Made by a program: the position numbers and the translations under genes. Shown piece by piece: positions 16,772 to 25,863 of a stretch of 64,000 bases of DNA. Numbering within the stretch: position 1 is the first letter of the stretch; every line of letters begins with the position of its first letter. The notes beneath the pieces were generated by a model. That model saw nothing but the letters and a program-made list of their open reading frames with translations. It was not told the DNA's origin and made no database searches. Source of the stretch: Deltaproteobacteria bacterium (GTDB lineage: Bacteria; Bdellovibrionota; Bdellovibrionia; Bdellovibrionales; JAMPXM01); NCBI GenBank assembly GCA_017302795.1, contig JAFLCB010000001.1:434001-498000 (forward strand). The letters run 5' to 3'.

Positions 16772-17551
16772 ATGCGCCAAACGCCCCCGCCGTCGCCGGC
16801 ACCACCTAAGACGCCAAGCGAACTGGCACAGTTCATTGATCATACGCTGCTGCGCGCCGACGCGACCGAGGCGATGATACAGATTCTGTGCAAGGAAGCA
16901 ATGACGCATGGATTTTACGCTGTTTGTGTGAATTCCGGCCATGTCGGTTACGCAAAACAAGTCTTATCAAAGCTACAAGATTCTAGCTCAGACATAGTGA
17001 AAAACCGCGACGTAAGGGTCGCAGCCGTGGTGGGTTTTCCACTGGGTGCGTGCACCACAACGACAAAGGTTTTTGAGACAATCGAGGCCATCAGGATCGG
17101 CGCATCCGAAATCGACATGGTCCTTCGCGTGGACCTCGTCAAGACCGGCGAATTTGGTCGTGTGCGCGACGATATTCGCGCTGTGGTCGGTGCGGCCACT
17201 AAAGCGCATCAATCTGCCGTCGTGAAAGTCATCCTCGAAACAGGCCTGTTAACGCTGGAAGAGATCGCAAGATCTTCACGGGCCGCCGACGAAGCCGGGG
17301 CTCACTTTATCAAGACATGCACAGGGTTTTCCACAGCAGGCCTACCGGCCGGCGGAGCGACTATAGAACACGTCGCGCTAATGCGCGAAAGTGCCGGAGA
17401 TCACGTCAAAATCAAGGCGAGCGGCGGAATCCGAAACTTCGAAATGGCGCGCGGTTTAATACTCGCTGGTGCTGATCGTTTAGGCACAAGCTCAGGTGTT
17501 TCTTTGGTCGGCAGCACCGACACTCAAACCAATGGCGGATCGGGGTACTGA
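16772..17551 (+). CDS. deoC: Deoxyribose-phosphate aldolase
   Basis: 259 residues from ATG 16772 with a GAGGAG site. It splits 2-deoxyribose-5-phosphate into acetaldehyde and glyceraldehyde-3-phosphate. Seen: LAQFIDHTLLRADAT start, VVGFPLGACTTTTKVFE, EIDMVLRVDLVKTGEF, VKVILETGLLTLEEI (proton-relay Lys), FIKTCTGFSTAGLPAGGATI (Schiff-base Lys) and VKIKASGGIRN (second active-site Lys). It has a Pro-rich N-terminal extension of about 14 residues. It starts a three-gene nucleoside-breakdown operon. Confidence 0.95.
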   Translation: MRQTPPPSPAPPKTPSELAQFIDHTLLRADATEAMIQILCKEAMTHGFYAVCVNSGHVGYAKQVLSKLQDSSSDIVKNRDVRVAAVVGFPLGACTTTTKVFETIEAIRIGASEIDMVLRVDLVKTGEFGRVRDDIRAVVGAATKAHQSAVVKVILETGLLTLEEIARSSRAADEAGAHFIKTCTGFSTAGLPAGGATIEHVALMRESAGDHVKIKASGGIRNFEMARGLILAGADRLGTSSGVSLVGSTDTQTNGGSGY

Positions 17552-18930
17552 TGGCGCAGTTTTTGGCTCCTGAAATCATCAAGCGCAAACGCGATGGACT
17601 TGAACTCTCCACCGAAGAAATTCGCTTCATGGTGGACGGATTTGTCAGCGGCAAAGTGCCCGATTACCAAATGTCGGCGTGGCTCATGGCGGTCTTGTTC
17701 AAAGGGATGACAGACGCCGAAACTTGGACGCTCACTAACATCATGATGCGATCGGGCCGCGTGCTGGATTTTTCAAATTTAGGAATCGCTGTCGACAAAC
17801 ATTCAACTGGGGGAGTTGGCGACAAAACAAGTTTAATCTTAGCGCCCATCGCGGCGGCGGCTGGAATTCCTGTGCCCATGATCGCAGGTCGCGGCCTCGG
17901 CCACACGGGCGGCACGATCGATAAATTAGAAACCATCCCAGGCTTTAGCTGCGAAATCACGATCGATAAATTCGAACGCCAGGTAAAAGATTTGGGCCTC
18001 GCGTTGATAGGACAGACGAATGAAATTTGTCCCGCCGACAAACGCATTTACGGACTGCGAGATGTCACAGCTACGGTTGAATCATTGCCTTTAATATGCG
18101 CCAGCATCATGTCGAAGAAAATGGCCGAAGGTATTCAAGGTTTGGTCCTCGATGTGAAGTGGGGCTCGGGCGCGTTTATGAAAACGCGCGCGCGCGCCGA
18201 GGAACTCGCAAATCGGCTTTGTTCGATCGGAACGGCCGGCGGTAAGCACGTGGTGGCTCTGGTCACTGATATGAACCAACCGCTGGGTCGCTTCATTGGA
18301 AACTCCGTGGAAGTCGAAGAATGTGTCGCGATTTTAAGACGCGAAGGATTGCGCGGACGAAGTCTACACGAGCTTCAAGATTGCGAAGAGTTAAGTATTG
18401 AACTTGCGGGTGTGATGATTTGGTTAGGCGGTAAGGCGCCAACACCCGAGGCCGGTGTCGCGGAGGCTAGAAAAATTTTAGATTCTGGGGCCGCCTTCGA
18501 GAAATTCGAAAAGTTGATTGCAGCGCAAGGTGGCGATCTCTCCGAACTGCCGCGCGCGGAAGTGATTTGTGAAGTATTCGCTAAGAAAACGGGAATCGTT
18601 TCATCTATCGACACAGAGCAGGTCGGCTATGCTGCGTTGATGCTGGGCGCAGGACGACGTTCCGCTGGCGATAAAATCGACCCTGTTGCGGGCATTGAAT
18701 CTTTGGTTCGCCTAGGGGAATCCGTGCAAGAAGGTCAGCCTCTTTACCGCATATATGGCGGAAAACGAGGGACGAATAACAATCAAAGTGCGACGATGGC
18801 CGACGCGGGCCTTCGTTTGCTGGAAGCAACCGTGTTGGATAATTCCTTGCAAAGTTTCAAATCGGGCGATTTGATCGCTAGTAGAATTGGGTTTGGGGCA
18901 AAGGGGCCAACGCGTGAGCAATATCGTTGA
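17551..18930 (+). CDS. deoA: Thymidine / pyrimidine-nucleoside phosphorylase
   Basis: 459 residues; the ATG overlaps the deoC TGA (TGATG). The family II nucleoside phosphorylase body is complete: DYQMSAWLMAVLFKGMTDAE, DKHSTGGVGDKTSLILAPIA (phosphate/nucleoside site), AGRGLGHTGGTIDKLETIPG, YGLRDVTATVESLPLICASI, and VLDVKWGSGAFMKT. These occur in both thymidine phosphorylase (DeoA) and pyrimidine-nucleoside phosphorylase (Pdp), so the exact specificity is open. It feeds deoxyribose-1-phosphate towards deoC. Confidence 0.93.
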   Translation: MAQFLAPEIIKRKRDGLELSTEEIRFMVDGFVSGKVPDYQMSAWLMAVLFKGMTDAETWTLTNIMMRSGRVLDFSNLGIAVDKHSTGGVGDKTSLILAPIAAAAGIPVPMIAGRGLGHTGGTIDKLETIPGFSCEITIDKFERQVKDLGLALIGQTNEICPADKRIYGLRDVTATVESLPLICASIMSKKMAEGIQGLVLDVKWGSGAFMKTRARAEELANRLCSIGTAGGKHVVALVTDMNQPLGRFIGNSVEVEECVAILRREGLRGRSLHELQDCEELSIELAGVMIWLGGKAPTPEAGVAEARKILDSGAAFEKFEKLIAAQGGDLSELPRAEVICEVFAKKTGIVSSIDTEQVGYAALMLGAGRRSAGDKIDPVAGIESLVRLGESVQEGQPLYRIYGGKRGTNNNQSATMADAGLRLLEATVLDNSLQSFKSGDLIASRIGFGAKGPTREQYR

Positions 18931-19750
18931 AAGTCTAGAAGCATCTGTCGCGTACGTTCGGTCCGTCTGCCCACCGACAAAACTCAAGCCTCGAGTTGCA
19001 GTCGTACTAGGTTCCGGACTCGGTTCTTTTGTGAACAATGTCGAAGTTGAAGCCGCGATCCCCTACACCGATATTCCCGGATTTATTCCGCCCTCGGTCG
19101 ACGGTCACAAGGGTCGTTTGATTCTGGGCCATGTCAAAGGTGTGCCGACCGCCGTGCTGCAAGGTCGAATCCATTTCTACGAAGGTCACTCGATGACAAC
19201 TGTCGCGCACCCTGTGCGAACGGCCGCTCTGCTCGGTTGTGAAATCGTAATGCTGACAAATTCTGCCGGCGGTCTTGACCCGTCGATGCGTCCTGGAGAC
19301 TTCATGGTGATCGATGATCACATCAATCTCATGGGTGACAATCCGCTGAAAGGGCCCAACATCGAAGAGTTTGGTCCGCGTTTTCCCGATATGACCGAAG
19401 CGTATGATCGAAAGCTTTCAGGAAAGATGGATGAGATTCTCAAGAAAATGGAAACGAAATTTTACCGCGGCGTTTATTGCGGCGTCAGCGGACCGACTTA
19501 CGAAACTCCCGCCGAAGTTCGCTACCTGCAGCAGCTAGGTGGAAAAGCAGTTGGCATGTCGACGGTGCCCGAAACCATTGCGGCCAATCACTTGGGTCTT
19601 CGCGTCTGTGCGCTGTCTTGCATTACAAATTTGGCAGCGGGCCTTTCACAAAATAAACTCTCACACGAGGAAGTCACAGAAACGGCCCGTGCCGTCGAAT
19701 CAAAATTTGGTCAATTCTTGGTCGAATTTATTTCGAGCCTTGAAGACTGA
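18914..19750 (+). CDS. punA: Purine nucleoside phosphorylase
   Basis: 278 residues from GTG 18914, which overlaps the deoA end by 17 bases and follows an AAGGGG. PNP family (trimeric type): PRVAVVLGSGLGSFVNNV, PSVDGHKGRLILGHVKGVPT, QGRIHFYEGHSMTTVAHPVR, MLTNSAGGLDPSMRPGDFMV, and GMSTVPETIAANHLGLRVCA with SCITNLAAGLS (substrate-binding Glu and Asn regions). It phosphorolyses (deoxy)inosine and guanosine; the bases can go to hpt at 5140. Confidence 0.95.
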   Translation: MSNIVESLEASVAYVRSVCPPTKLKPRVAVVLGSGLGSFVNNVEVEAAIPYTDIPGFIPPSVDGHKGRLILGHVKGVPTAVLQGRIHFYEGHSMTTVAHPVRTAALLGCEIVMLTNSAGGLDPSMRPGDFMVIDDHINLMGDNPLKGPNIEEFGPRFPDMTEAYDRKLSGKMDEILKKMETKFYRGVYCGVSGPTYETPAEVRYLQQLGGKAVGMSTVPETIAANHLGLRVCALSCITNLAAGLSQNKLSHEEVTETARAVESKFGQFLVEFISSLED

Positions 19751-19773
19751 GAAAGTAACTTAAGGCCAACAGA

Positions 19774-20604
19774 GTGCATTCTAAAAAAATCTCTTCTCGC
19801 GACTTTTACAAAGTCGTGGACAAAGAAATGCGAAAGTTAAGGACTGACGGCTGGCAAAGCAGCGTCGCCTGGAATCACTACCCTGTGGCACTTGAAGTTA
19901 CAGGGATTACTCTGCCAGTTCAGCGCGCCCGATTCAAAGCAGGCTATGCGGAGCTTGAGGGGCTTTCTCGCGAAGAGCAGGCTGCCTACTGGATTCAAGT
20001 TTGGCAGAACTCAAACTTGATGGTGTCACTTTCTCAAGCCATTTTCTTTTTTGAAATGTGGGCTAACGAGCGACGGAAACTTAAATCGAGCGGCGATGTC
20101 GACTTTGTGTTCGACCCGATTTGGACAAGACTTTTGAAAATGGTCGACCGGCTAGATAACTGGATTCATTCGGATGGTCTTTCGGGTTTAATCGCGGCAG
20201 CGGTAGAAGAACGGCAACGCGAACGCTTTCCCGTCTTGGTAAAATGGAACCGAGATAAAAATCCTTGGCGCCGTAGGCAATCAGTTGTTTCACTTCACTA
20301 CTATTCGCGGTTCCGCAAAGTTCCACTTCCATCGTCAAAGACACTGCCATTGATCGAAAATCTTTTGGACGATGAACATTTTTACGTCCAACGAGGTGTT
20401 GGTTGGGCGCTTCGCGAATGTTACAACGTTGATCCCAAGGCGATGATGAAGTTTCTCAATAAGCACATCGGCCGGATCGCGCCCATTGGCTATTACGCTG
20501 CCGTCGAACGACTTTCTTCCAAAGAAAAAGCGCGCCTGCGAGAGCTGAGAAAAAAACAGCGCCAGCTAACACCGCGGAAAAAGTCCGCCCGGGCCAAGGT
20601 CTAG
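19774..20604 (+). CDS. AlkD-like DNA glycosylase (HEAT-repeat DNA alkylation repair family)
   Basis: 276 residues from GTG 19774, 23 bases after punA. Helical HEAT-type pattern of the DNA alkylation repair family: LDNWIHSDGLSGLIAAAVEE holds the conserved W and Asp of the active cleft, NPWRRRQSVVSLHYYSR the W-x-R-R block, and DEHFYVQRGVGWALRECYNV the next helix pair. The C-terminus is very basic. Such enzymes excise alkylated bases without base flipping. It lacks an obvious partner; it may ride on the nucleoside operon. Confidence 0.8.
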   Translation: MHSKKISSRDFYKVVDKEMRKLRTDGWQSSVAWNHYPVALEVTGITLPVQRARFKAGYAELEGLSREEQAAYWIQVWQNSNLMVSLSQAIFFFEMWANERRKLKSSGDVDFVFDPIWTRLLKMVDRLDNWIHSDGLSGLIAAAVEERQRERFPVLVKWNRDKNPWRRRQSVVSLHYYSRFRKVPLPSSKTLPLIENLLDDEHFYVQRGVGWALRECYNVDPKAMMKFLNKHIGRIAPIGYYAAVERLSSKEKARLRELRKKQRQLTPRKKSARAKV

Positions 20605-20787
20605 TAAAAAATCGGCGCAGAGCCTCCTGCTTCTTTGTCTAGATTAACCAGAAAAAGGGCCTAGCTGGACTAACCGAATCCGTCTCAGAAACCGACATTA
20701 CTTTATCGAGGTCGAATGGATTCGATCGCGATGAAGTCCTGAAAACCGCTCTAGTAGCTGGTTTTGAGGCGCGACAGGGAGGTCGCA

Positions 20788-22095
20788 ATGTCCAATCAAA
20801 CACAATGGTCGTCGGAACCCACGCCGAAATCGCCGCGATTTTGGGAACCTTTCTTTGGGAACGCAATTGCATTATCAATCGCATCGGCTGCACTCCTTTT
20901 ATCTGGCTGCACTGAAAAAGCGTCAACCCAAGCGGCGACCTTTCCGGAAACAAAAGCCGAGTGCGCGGCGACGGCTGTCCCCAATTCCTTTGTCGTTCAT
21001 TGGAAAGATGGAACCGTTTCTGTTGAACGTGGTTTAACCCGCGAAGATTTTGAACGCGACGTTTTCGAAAAACACAAAGATGACATTCGTTTTGCGGAAC
21101 AAGATCAAACTATCAAGCTTTCTCCGATGTCTCTTTCGCCAGACTTCGTTTCTGCTGCGGGCTCTGTAGCGGATGTTGGTTCGTCTGCAGCGCCAGAAGA
21201 CACGTGGGGCCAGACCATCACAGGTGCACAAGAAGCCTGGAATGTAGGGGTTCGTGGCGCCGGGGTAAAGGTGGCGATCATTGATTCTGGAGTCGACATC
21301 ACTCACCCACAGCTTCGTTCTCGAATTTATGTTAACACTCAAGAAATTGGCGGCAACGGCATCGATGACGATCAAAATGGTTATGTCGACGACGTCTCAG
21401 GCTGGGACTTTGACGCCGACCAACCAATCGTTGGTGATTCGGCTGGGCACGGAACCCACGTCGCCGGAATCGTGGCTGCAGATCATATCAATGGAACAGT
21501 TCGCGGAATCGCGCCCGAAGCGCAGATCATTCCTTTGGACTTTATGGACTCAAGTGGCCAAGGAAATCTTGGCGACGCGATTCTCGCAATCCAATACGCT
21601 GCCGATCAAGGTGCGCGGATCATCAATGCTTCTTGGGGCGGAGCGCCCTGTTCGCAGTCACTCAATCGTGCGATAACCGACCTGGAGGCTCGAGGCATTT
21701 TATTTATCGCTGCCGCAGGCAATAGCGGCGTCGATCTCGACCAGCTTCCCGAATACCCAGCTGCGTTCACGATTCCAAGTCAGATCACCGTTGGCGCCTC
21801 GACAGCGCGCGACTTCACCGCTGGCTTCTCTAACTACAGCTTTAAACTTGTTCACTTGTTCGCACCGGGAGCCCAAATTCTTAGTACTTATCCGGGTGCA
21901 CGAAGTGCTTCGTTAAGTGGAACTTCCATGGCCGCCCCCTTTGTCGCGGGTGCCGCTGCGCTCGTCCTGTCGGCTAACCCCGGCGCCTCGGCAGCTCAAG
22001 TGAGGTCGGCACTTTTCAACTCAGTCGACCGCGGTGGCTTTGCCGCCAAAACTCAAGGGCGACTTAACATCTCTCGCGCGCTTTCCAGTTTTTAA
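20788..22095 (+). CDS. Subtilisin-like serine protease, predicted lipoprotein
   Basis: 435 residues from ATG 20788 with GGGAGG 7-8 bases upstream. After about 20 polar residues there is a hydrophobic stretch and the lipobox LLLSGC, so secretion and lipidation are predicted. Residues about 50-110 look like an inhibitor-type propeptide (SFVVHWKDGTVSVERGL). The S8 triad is complete: Asp in VAIIDSGVDITHP, His in DSAGHGTHVAGIVAAD, Ser in SLSGTSMAAPFVAGAAALVL; the oxyanion Asn is in AAAGNSGVD. A likely calcium-binding loop is GGNGIDDDQNGYVDDVSGWD. It would cleave proteins outside the cytoplasm. The 183 bases before it hold no other gene that I can support. Confidence 0.93.
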   Translation: MSNQTQWSSEPTPKSPRFWEPFFGNAIALSIASAALLLSGCTEKASTQAATFPETKAECAATAVPNSFVVHWKDGTVSVERGLTREDFERDVFEKHKDDIRFAEQDQTIKLSPMSLSPDFVSAAGSVADVGSSAAPEDTWGQTITGAQEAWNVGVRGAGVKVAIIDSGVDITHPQLRSRIYVNTQEIGGNGIDDDQNGYVDDVSGWDFDADQPIVGDSAGHGTHVAGIVAADHINGTVRGIAPEAQIIPLDFMDSSGQGNLGDAILAIQYAADQGARIINASWGGAPCSQSLNRAITDLEARGILFIAAAGNSGVDLDQLPEYPAAFTIPSQITVGASTARDFTAGFSNYSFKLVHLFAPGAQILSTYPGARSASLSGTSMAAPFVAGAAALVLSANPGASAAQVRSALFNSVDRGGFAAKTQGRLNISRALSSF

Positions 22096-22099
22096 AAAA

Positions 22100-22644
22100 T
22101 CACTGACTTGTGCGACCGCGTCTGTCTCTAGAATGGTAGATCACAACCACTTTTGGAGGACCGATGCTATTTGTTGCACTTTTCTTGATGCAGGCTGGAA
22201 ACATATCGCTAAAATAGAAACCGTCAAAGTCGCCAAGTTTTTTTCGAATTTCGGAACGATCCACGCCAATAAAGATTTTTTGCTTTTGAATCAAAGAGAA
22301 GGTCATTGCCGCTTTTGTACCTTCATCGGCGTTTTTAAACCTGTCCGTCTCAAAGGGAGCCCTGCCCCACCAAATAATTTAGCTGGCAGGATCCGTCTTT
22401 TGCGGAAAGAACTTTCCCAAACCACATTTGAATAATTCCGTGAACTGCCGTTATTATAACGTCCCGCTATTTTAGAAATGTCCGATTCCGGCGCAGGGGT
22501 ACCCGCGGCCGGCGCGACGGCCGAAGGTGCTTTTGCACTAGAATCCACTTCATTTTATATGGGCGTCGGAAGTCCACAATTCGTGAACGACAAAACAAGA
22601 ATGAAGGTGCCTAAAGACAGAGCGTAAATCGATCTACGACTCAT
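22100..22644 (-). pseudogene. Decayed small lipoprotein gene (in-frame stop plus frameshift)
   Basis: From ATG 22642-22644 the reverse strand reads a clear lipoprotein signal, MSRRSIYALSLGTFILVLSF then TNCGLPTPI, and then hits TAA at 22555-22557. The same frame continues open for about 80 codons (VDSSAKAPSAVAPAAGTPAP...) to 22303, a normal post-lipobox Ala/Pro linker. A second, overlapping reverse frame (22100-22306 and some codons further upstream) then reads KNADEGTKAAMTFSLIQKQK, which looks like coding sequence. This pattern is best explained by one nonsense change and at least one frameshift in a former lipoprotein of about 170 residues. A sequencing error is the alternative. The flank up to asnS (22645-22867) holds nothing I can name. 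Confidence 0.55.
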
Positions 22645-22867
22645 CGTTTTTCCATCGTATCCCACGTCGCCCGCTTTGGTGGCTTCAGTCCGACAGGCAG
22701 TAAGGTTCTGTATCGAAATGAGATGGTTTTATGTTCTTTGGAAGTATTGCTGCCGCGCGTCCTGACAGACAGAAGCCCACCTTGCATGCCGCATAGCGCT
22801 CTCACTAGTTTCAGAGTCCTAAAAGTTCGCTAAGCGGACCCTTGTTTTCGGAGGGTTGGTGAGGGCC

Positions 22868-24169
22868 ATGCGCCAGTACATTTCGGACCTAAAAGACGTC
22901 GTTGGAAAAAAAGTTGAACTCAAAGGTTGGGCGTACAACACGCGTTCGTCGGGAAAAGTAAAATTCCTGGAACTTCGCGACGGGACCGGACTTGTTTCCT
23001 GCGTTTACTACAAAGGAACCGATGCTGGACAGTGCAGCGAAGAAGCTTGGACGGCGTTCGACAATGTGACACAAGAAACTTCCGTTAAAGTCACAGGGAT
23101 CGTGAAGCAACATCCAAAACAGCCGGGAGTTTTTGAAATCGGCGCAGAAGCCTTGGAAGTCATTCATCGCGCCGAAGAATATCCGATCACTCACAAAGAA
23201 CACGGCACAGATTTTCTTATGGAAAATCGCCATCTCTGGCTTCGCTCAAAACGGCAAACAGCTATTCTTCACGTTCGTCATGAGATCGTAAAAGCCATTC
23301 GCGATTTCTTTGATGGTCGCGGCTTCACTTTAACGGACGCGCCGATTTTTACTCCAAGCGCCTGCGAAGGAACGTCGACCCTTTTTGAAACGCGGTACTT
23401 CGACGAAAAGGCGTTCCTGTCGCAATCTGGCCAGCTTTACATGGAAGCGACAGCCGCTGCGCTTGGAAAAGTCTATTGTTTTGGTCCCACGTTTCGCGCC
23501 GAGAAATCCAAAACTCGTCGACATCTGATCGAGTTCTGGATGGTTGAACCGGAAGTCGCATTCAACGACATTTACGACAACATGGAACTTGCGGAACAGT
23601 TCGTTGAGTACATCGTTCAGCGCGTTCTAAAAAATCGTCCGAACGAATTGAAGGCGCTGGAAAGAGACACATCGAAACTAGAGGGCATTAAAGGACCGTT
23701 CCCGCGCGTTCACTACGACGAAGCCGCGCAAATGATTAAAAAAGAAAACCCGGCATTTGTGATCGGCGACGATTTCGGCGGGACAGACGAAACAATTATT
23801 TCTTCGAAATTTGAAAAGCCGGTTTTTGTTCACCACTACCCCGCAGCCGTTAAAGCTTTCTATATGAAGGAAGACCCTGCGCAGCCAGGAAAGTCGATGA
23901 GCTGCGATCTTTTGGCGACGGAAGGCTACGGCGAAATTATTGGCGGCGGTCAGCGCGAAGACAGTCTTGAAATTTTGAAAGCCAAGATCGCTGAGCACAA
24001 GCTTCAAGAGAAAGATTTTGCTTGGTTCATGGATCTGCGTCGCTACGGCACCTTTCCGCACGCGGGGTTTGGCCTCGGTGTTGAGCGCACTGTAGGTTGG
24101 ATTTGCGGACTTCCGCACGTTCGAGAAACGATTCCATTCCCGCGTCTTTATGGGCGATCTTACCCCTAG
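22868..24169 (+). CDS. asnS: Asparaginyl-tRNA synthetase
   Basis: 433 residues from ATG 22868. N-terminal OB-fold anticodon domain ([31 protein letters not shown]), then a class IIb core: motif 2 [40 protein letters not shown] for the motif 1 area, and motif 3 [20 protein letters not shown] followed by [11 protein letters not shown]. The [11 protein letters not shown] and [11 protein letters not shown] blocks are typical of AsnRS rather than AspRS (no bacterial GAD insertion). It charges tRNA-Asn and precedes the carboxylase operon by 68 bases. Confidence 0.95.
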   Translation: MRQYISDLKDVVGKKVELKGWAYNTRSSGKVKFLELRDGTGLVSCVYYKGTDAGQCSEEAWTAFDNVTQETSVKVTGIVKQHPKQPGVFEIGAEALEVIHRAEEYPITHKEHGTDFLMENRHLWLRSKRQTAILHVRHEIVKAIRDFFDGRGFTLTDAPIFTPSACEGTSTLFETRYFDEKAFLSQSGQLYMEATAAALGKVYCFGPTFRAEKSKTRRHLIEFWMVEPEVAFNDIYDNMELAEQFVEYIVQRVLKNRPNELKALERDTSKLEGIKGPFPRVHYDEAAQMIKKENPAFVIGDDFGGTDETIISSKFEKPVFVHHYPAAVKAFYMKEDPAQPGKSMSCDLLATEGYGEIIGGGQREDSLEILKAKIAEHKLQEKDFAWFMDLRRYGTFPHAGFGLGVERTVGWICGLPHVRETIPFPRLYGRSYP

Positions 24170-24237
24170 ACCACGGACCGAGACTGTAGACAATTTAATC
24201 TGTTTTTGAATTTTGAAACCTCGTGAGGAGATCGCAA

Positions 24238-25833
24238 ATGGCGACTTTGGAAACTGAAAGCAAGTCGGGCTCGTTTAAATCGAAGACCACAGAACAGCGT
24301 GTTGCTCAGCTCGAACATCTAAATGCAGAGGCGATTGTTGGTGGCGGACCAGATCGGCTAAAAAAACACAAAGAGGGTGGTCGCCTGACAGCTCGCGAGC
24401 GCCTTGATGTTCTTCTTGACCCAGGCAGCTTCGTTGAGATGGATCGCTTTGTTACTCATCGATCCCAAAACTTCGGCATGGCCGACAAGAAAACGCCAGG
24501 TGATGGCGTCATCACTGGTTATGGCCGCATTAACGGCAAACTTGTTTACGCCTACTCGCAAGACTTCACCGTTTTTGGCGGATCGATGTCGCGCACACAG
24601 GCAAACAAGATTTTGAAAATCATGGAAATGGCAATGAAGAACGGCGCTCCCATTATCGGAATCAACGATTCGGGTGGCGCGCGAATTCAAGAGGGCGTCG
24701 AAGCACTTGCCGGTTATGCAGATATTTTTCTCAAGAACACAATGTCGAGCGGCGTGATCCCACAGATCAGCGCGATCATGGGGCCATCGGCGGGCGGTGC
24801 GGTTTATTCACCATCCATCACGGACTTCGTTTTCATGGTCAAAGACACGAGCTACATGTTCGTCACAGGCCCAGAGGTCATCAAAGCCGTCACTCATGAA
24901 GATGTAACTAAAGAACAGCTTGGCGGCGCGGTTGCGCACTCTTCGAAGTCGGGTGTTGCGCACTTTGCGGCTGAAAATGATAAGCACTGCCTGCTTTTAA
25001 TTCGCGAACTTTTGAATTTCCTACCTGCGAACAATGTCGACGACCCACCGGTTGTGCCGACCACAGATCGCCCGGACCGCGTGGAAGAAGCACTCAACAA
25101 CTTTATCCCAGACAATCCAAAAAAACCATACGACATGCTTGAGCTTATTAAGATGACGGTCGACGAAGGCTACTTCCTCGAAACACACCAGCATTTTGCG
25201 AAAAACGTGATCGTGGGCTTTGCGCGATATAACGGGCGGTCGGTAGGAATCGTGGCCAACCAGCCGGCGGTACTTGCTGGGTGCTTGAATATCGAGGCTT
25301 CCCGCAAAGCAGCACGCTTTATTCGTTTCTGTGATGCGTTCAATATTCCTATCGTCACTTTCGTCGATGTTCCTGGCTTCCTTCCCGGCACAGACCAAGA
25401 ATGGAACGGCATTATCACTCACGGCGCAAAGCTTCTTTACGCCTACGCAGAGGCAACAGTTCCCAAAGTAACGGTCATCACTCGAAAAAACTACGGCGGC
25501 GCATACTGCGTGATGAGCTCGAAACATCTTCGAGGTGACATTAACCTCGCGTACCCAACAGCCGAAATTGCAGTCATGGGCGCCGATGGCGCGGTGAATA
25601 TCATTTTCCGCGAAGCGATGAAAAAAGCAAAAGACCCAGTCGCGGAAAAAGCACGCCTGGTTGCCGATTACGAAGAAAAATTTGCGAACCCTTACGTTGC
25701 TGCAGAACTTGGCTACATTGATGAAGTGATCGAACCTGCGATGACCCGCCGTCGCATCATCGACTCCCTTGAGATGTTGAAGAATAAGCGCGACACAAAT
25801 CCACCGAAAAAACACGGCAACATTCCTCTTTAA
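24238..25833 (+). CDS. pccB: Acyl-CoA (propionyl-CoA type) carboxylase, carboxyltransferase subunit
   Basis: 531 residues from ATG 24238 with GAGGAG upstream. Full carboxyltransferase fold, N and C halves in one chain: [100 protein letters not shown], and [20 protein letters not shown]. The gene order with a biotin carboxylase, a biotin carrier and a methylmalonyl-CoA mutase points to propionyl-CoA as substrate, giving methylmalonyl-CoA; acetyl-CoA cannot be excluded from sequence alone. Confidence 0.93.
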   Translation: MATLETESKSGSFKSKTTEQRVAQLEHLNAEAIVGGGPDRLKKHKEGGRLTARERLDVLLDPGSFVEMDRFVTHRSQNFGMADKKTPGDGVITGYGRINGKLVYAYSQDFTVFGGSMSRTQANKILKIMEMAMKNGAPIIGINDSGGARIQEGVEALAGYADIFLKNTMSSGVIPQISAIMGPSAGGAVYSPSITDFVFMVKDTSYMFVTGPEVIKAVTHEDVTKEQLGGAVAHSSKSGVAHFAAENDKHCLLLIRELLNFLPANNVDDPPVVPTTDRPDRVEEALNNFIPDNPKKPYDMLELIKMTVDEGYFLETHQHFAKNVIVGFARYNGRSVGIVANQPAVLAGCLNIEASRKAARFIRFCDAFNIPIVTFVDVPGFLPGTDQEWNGIITHGAKLLYAYAEATVPKVTVITRKNYGGAYCVMSSKHLRGDINLAYPTAEIAVMGADGAVNIIFREAMKKAKDPVAEKARLVADYEEKFANPYVAAELGYIDEVIEPAMTRRRIIDSLEMLKNKRDTNPPKKHGNIPL

Positions 25834-25863
25834 TCGCAAATTGATTAGCTGGAGCATTTGAAA

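Noticed and set aside
20643-20895. Open forward frame before and into the S8 protease start, reading plausible residues (LAGLTESVSETDITLSRSNG).
   Set aside because: No start codon after the preceding TAG and no ribosome site; it overlaps the protease in another frame, so chance is likelier.
22720-22767. 15-codon open frame (MRWFYVLWKYCCRAS) upstream of asnS, considered as a leader peptide.
   Set aside because: No asparagine codons and no terminator/antiterminator pair; no ribosome site.
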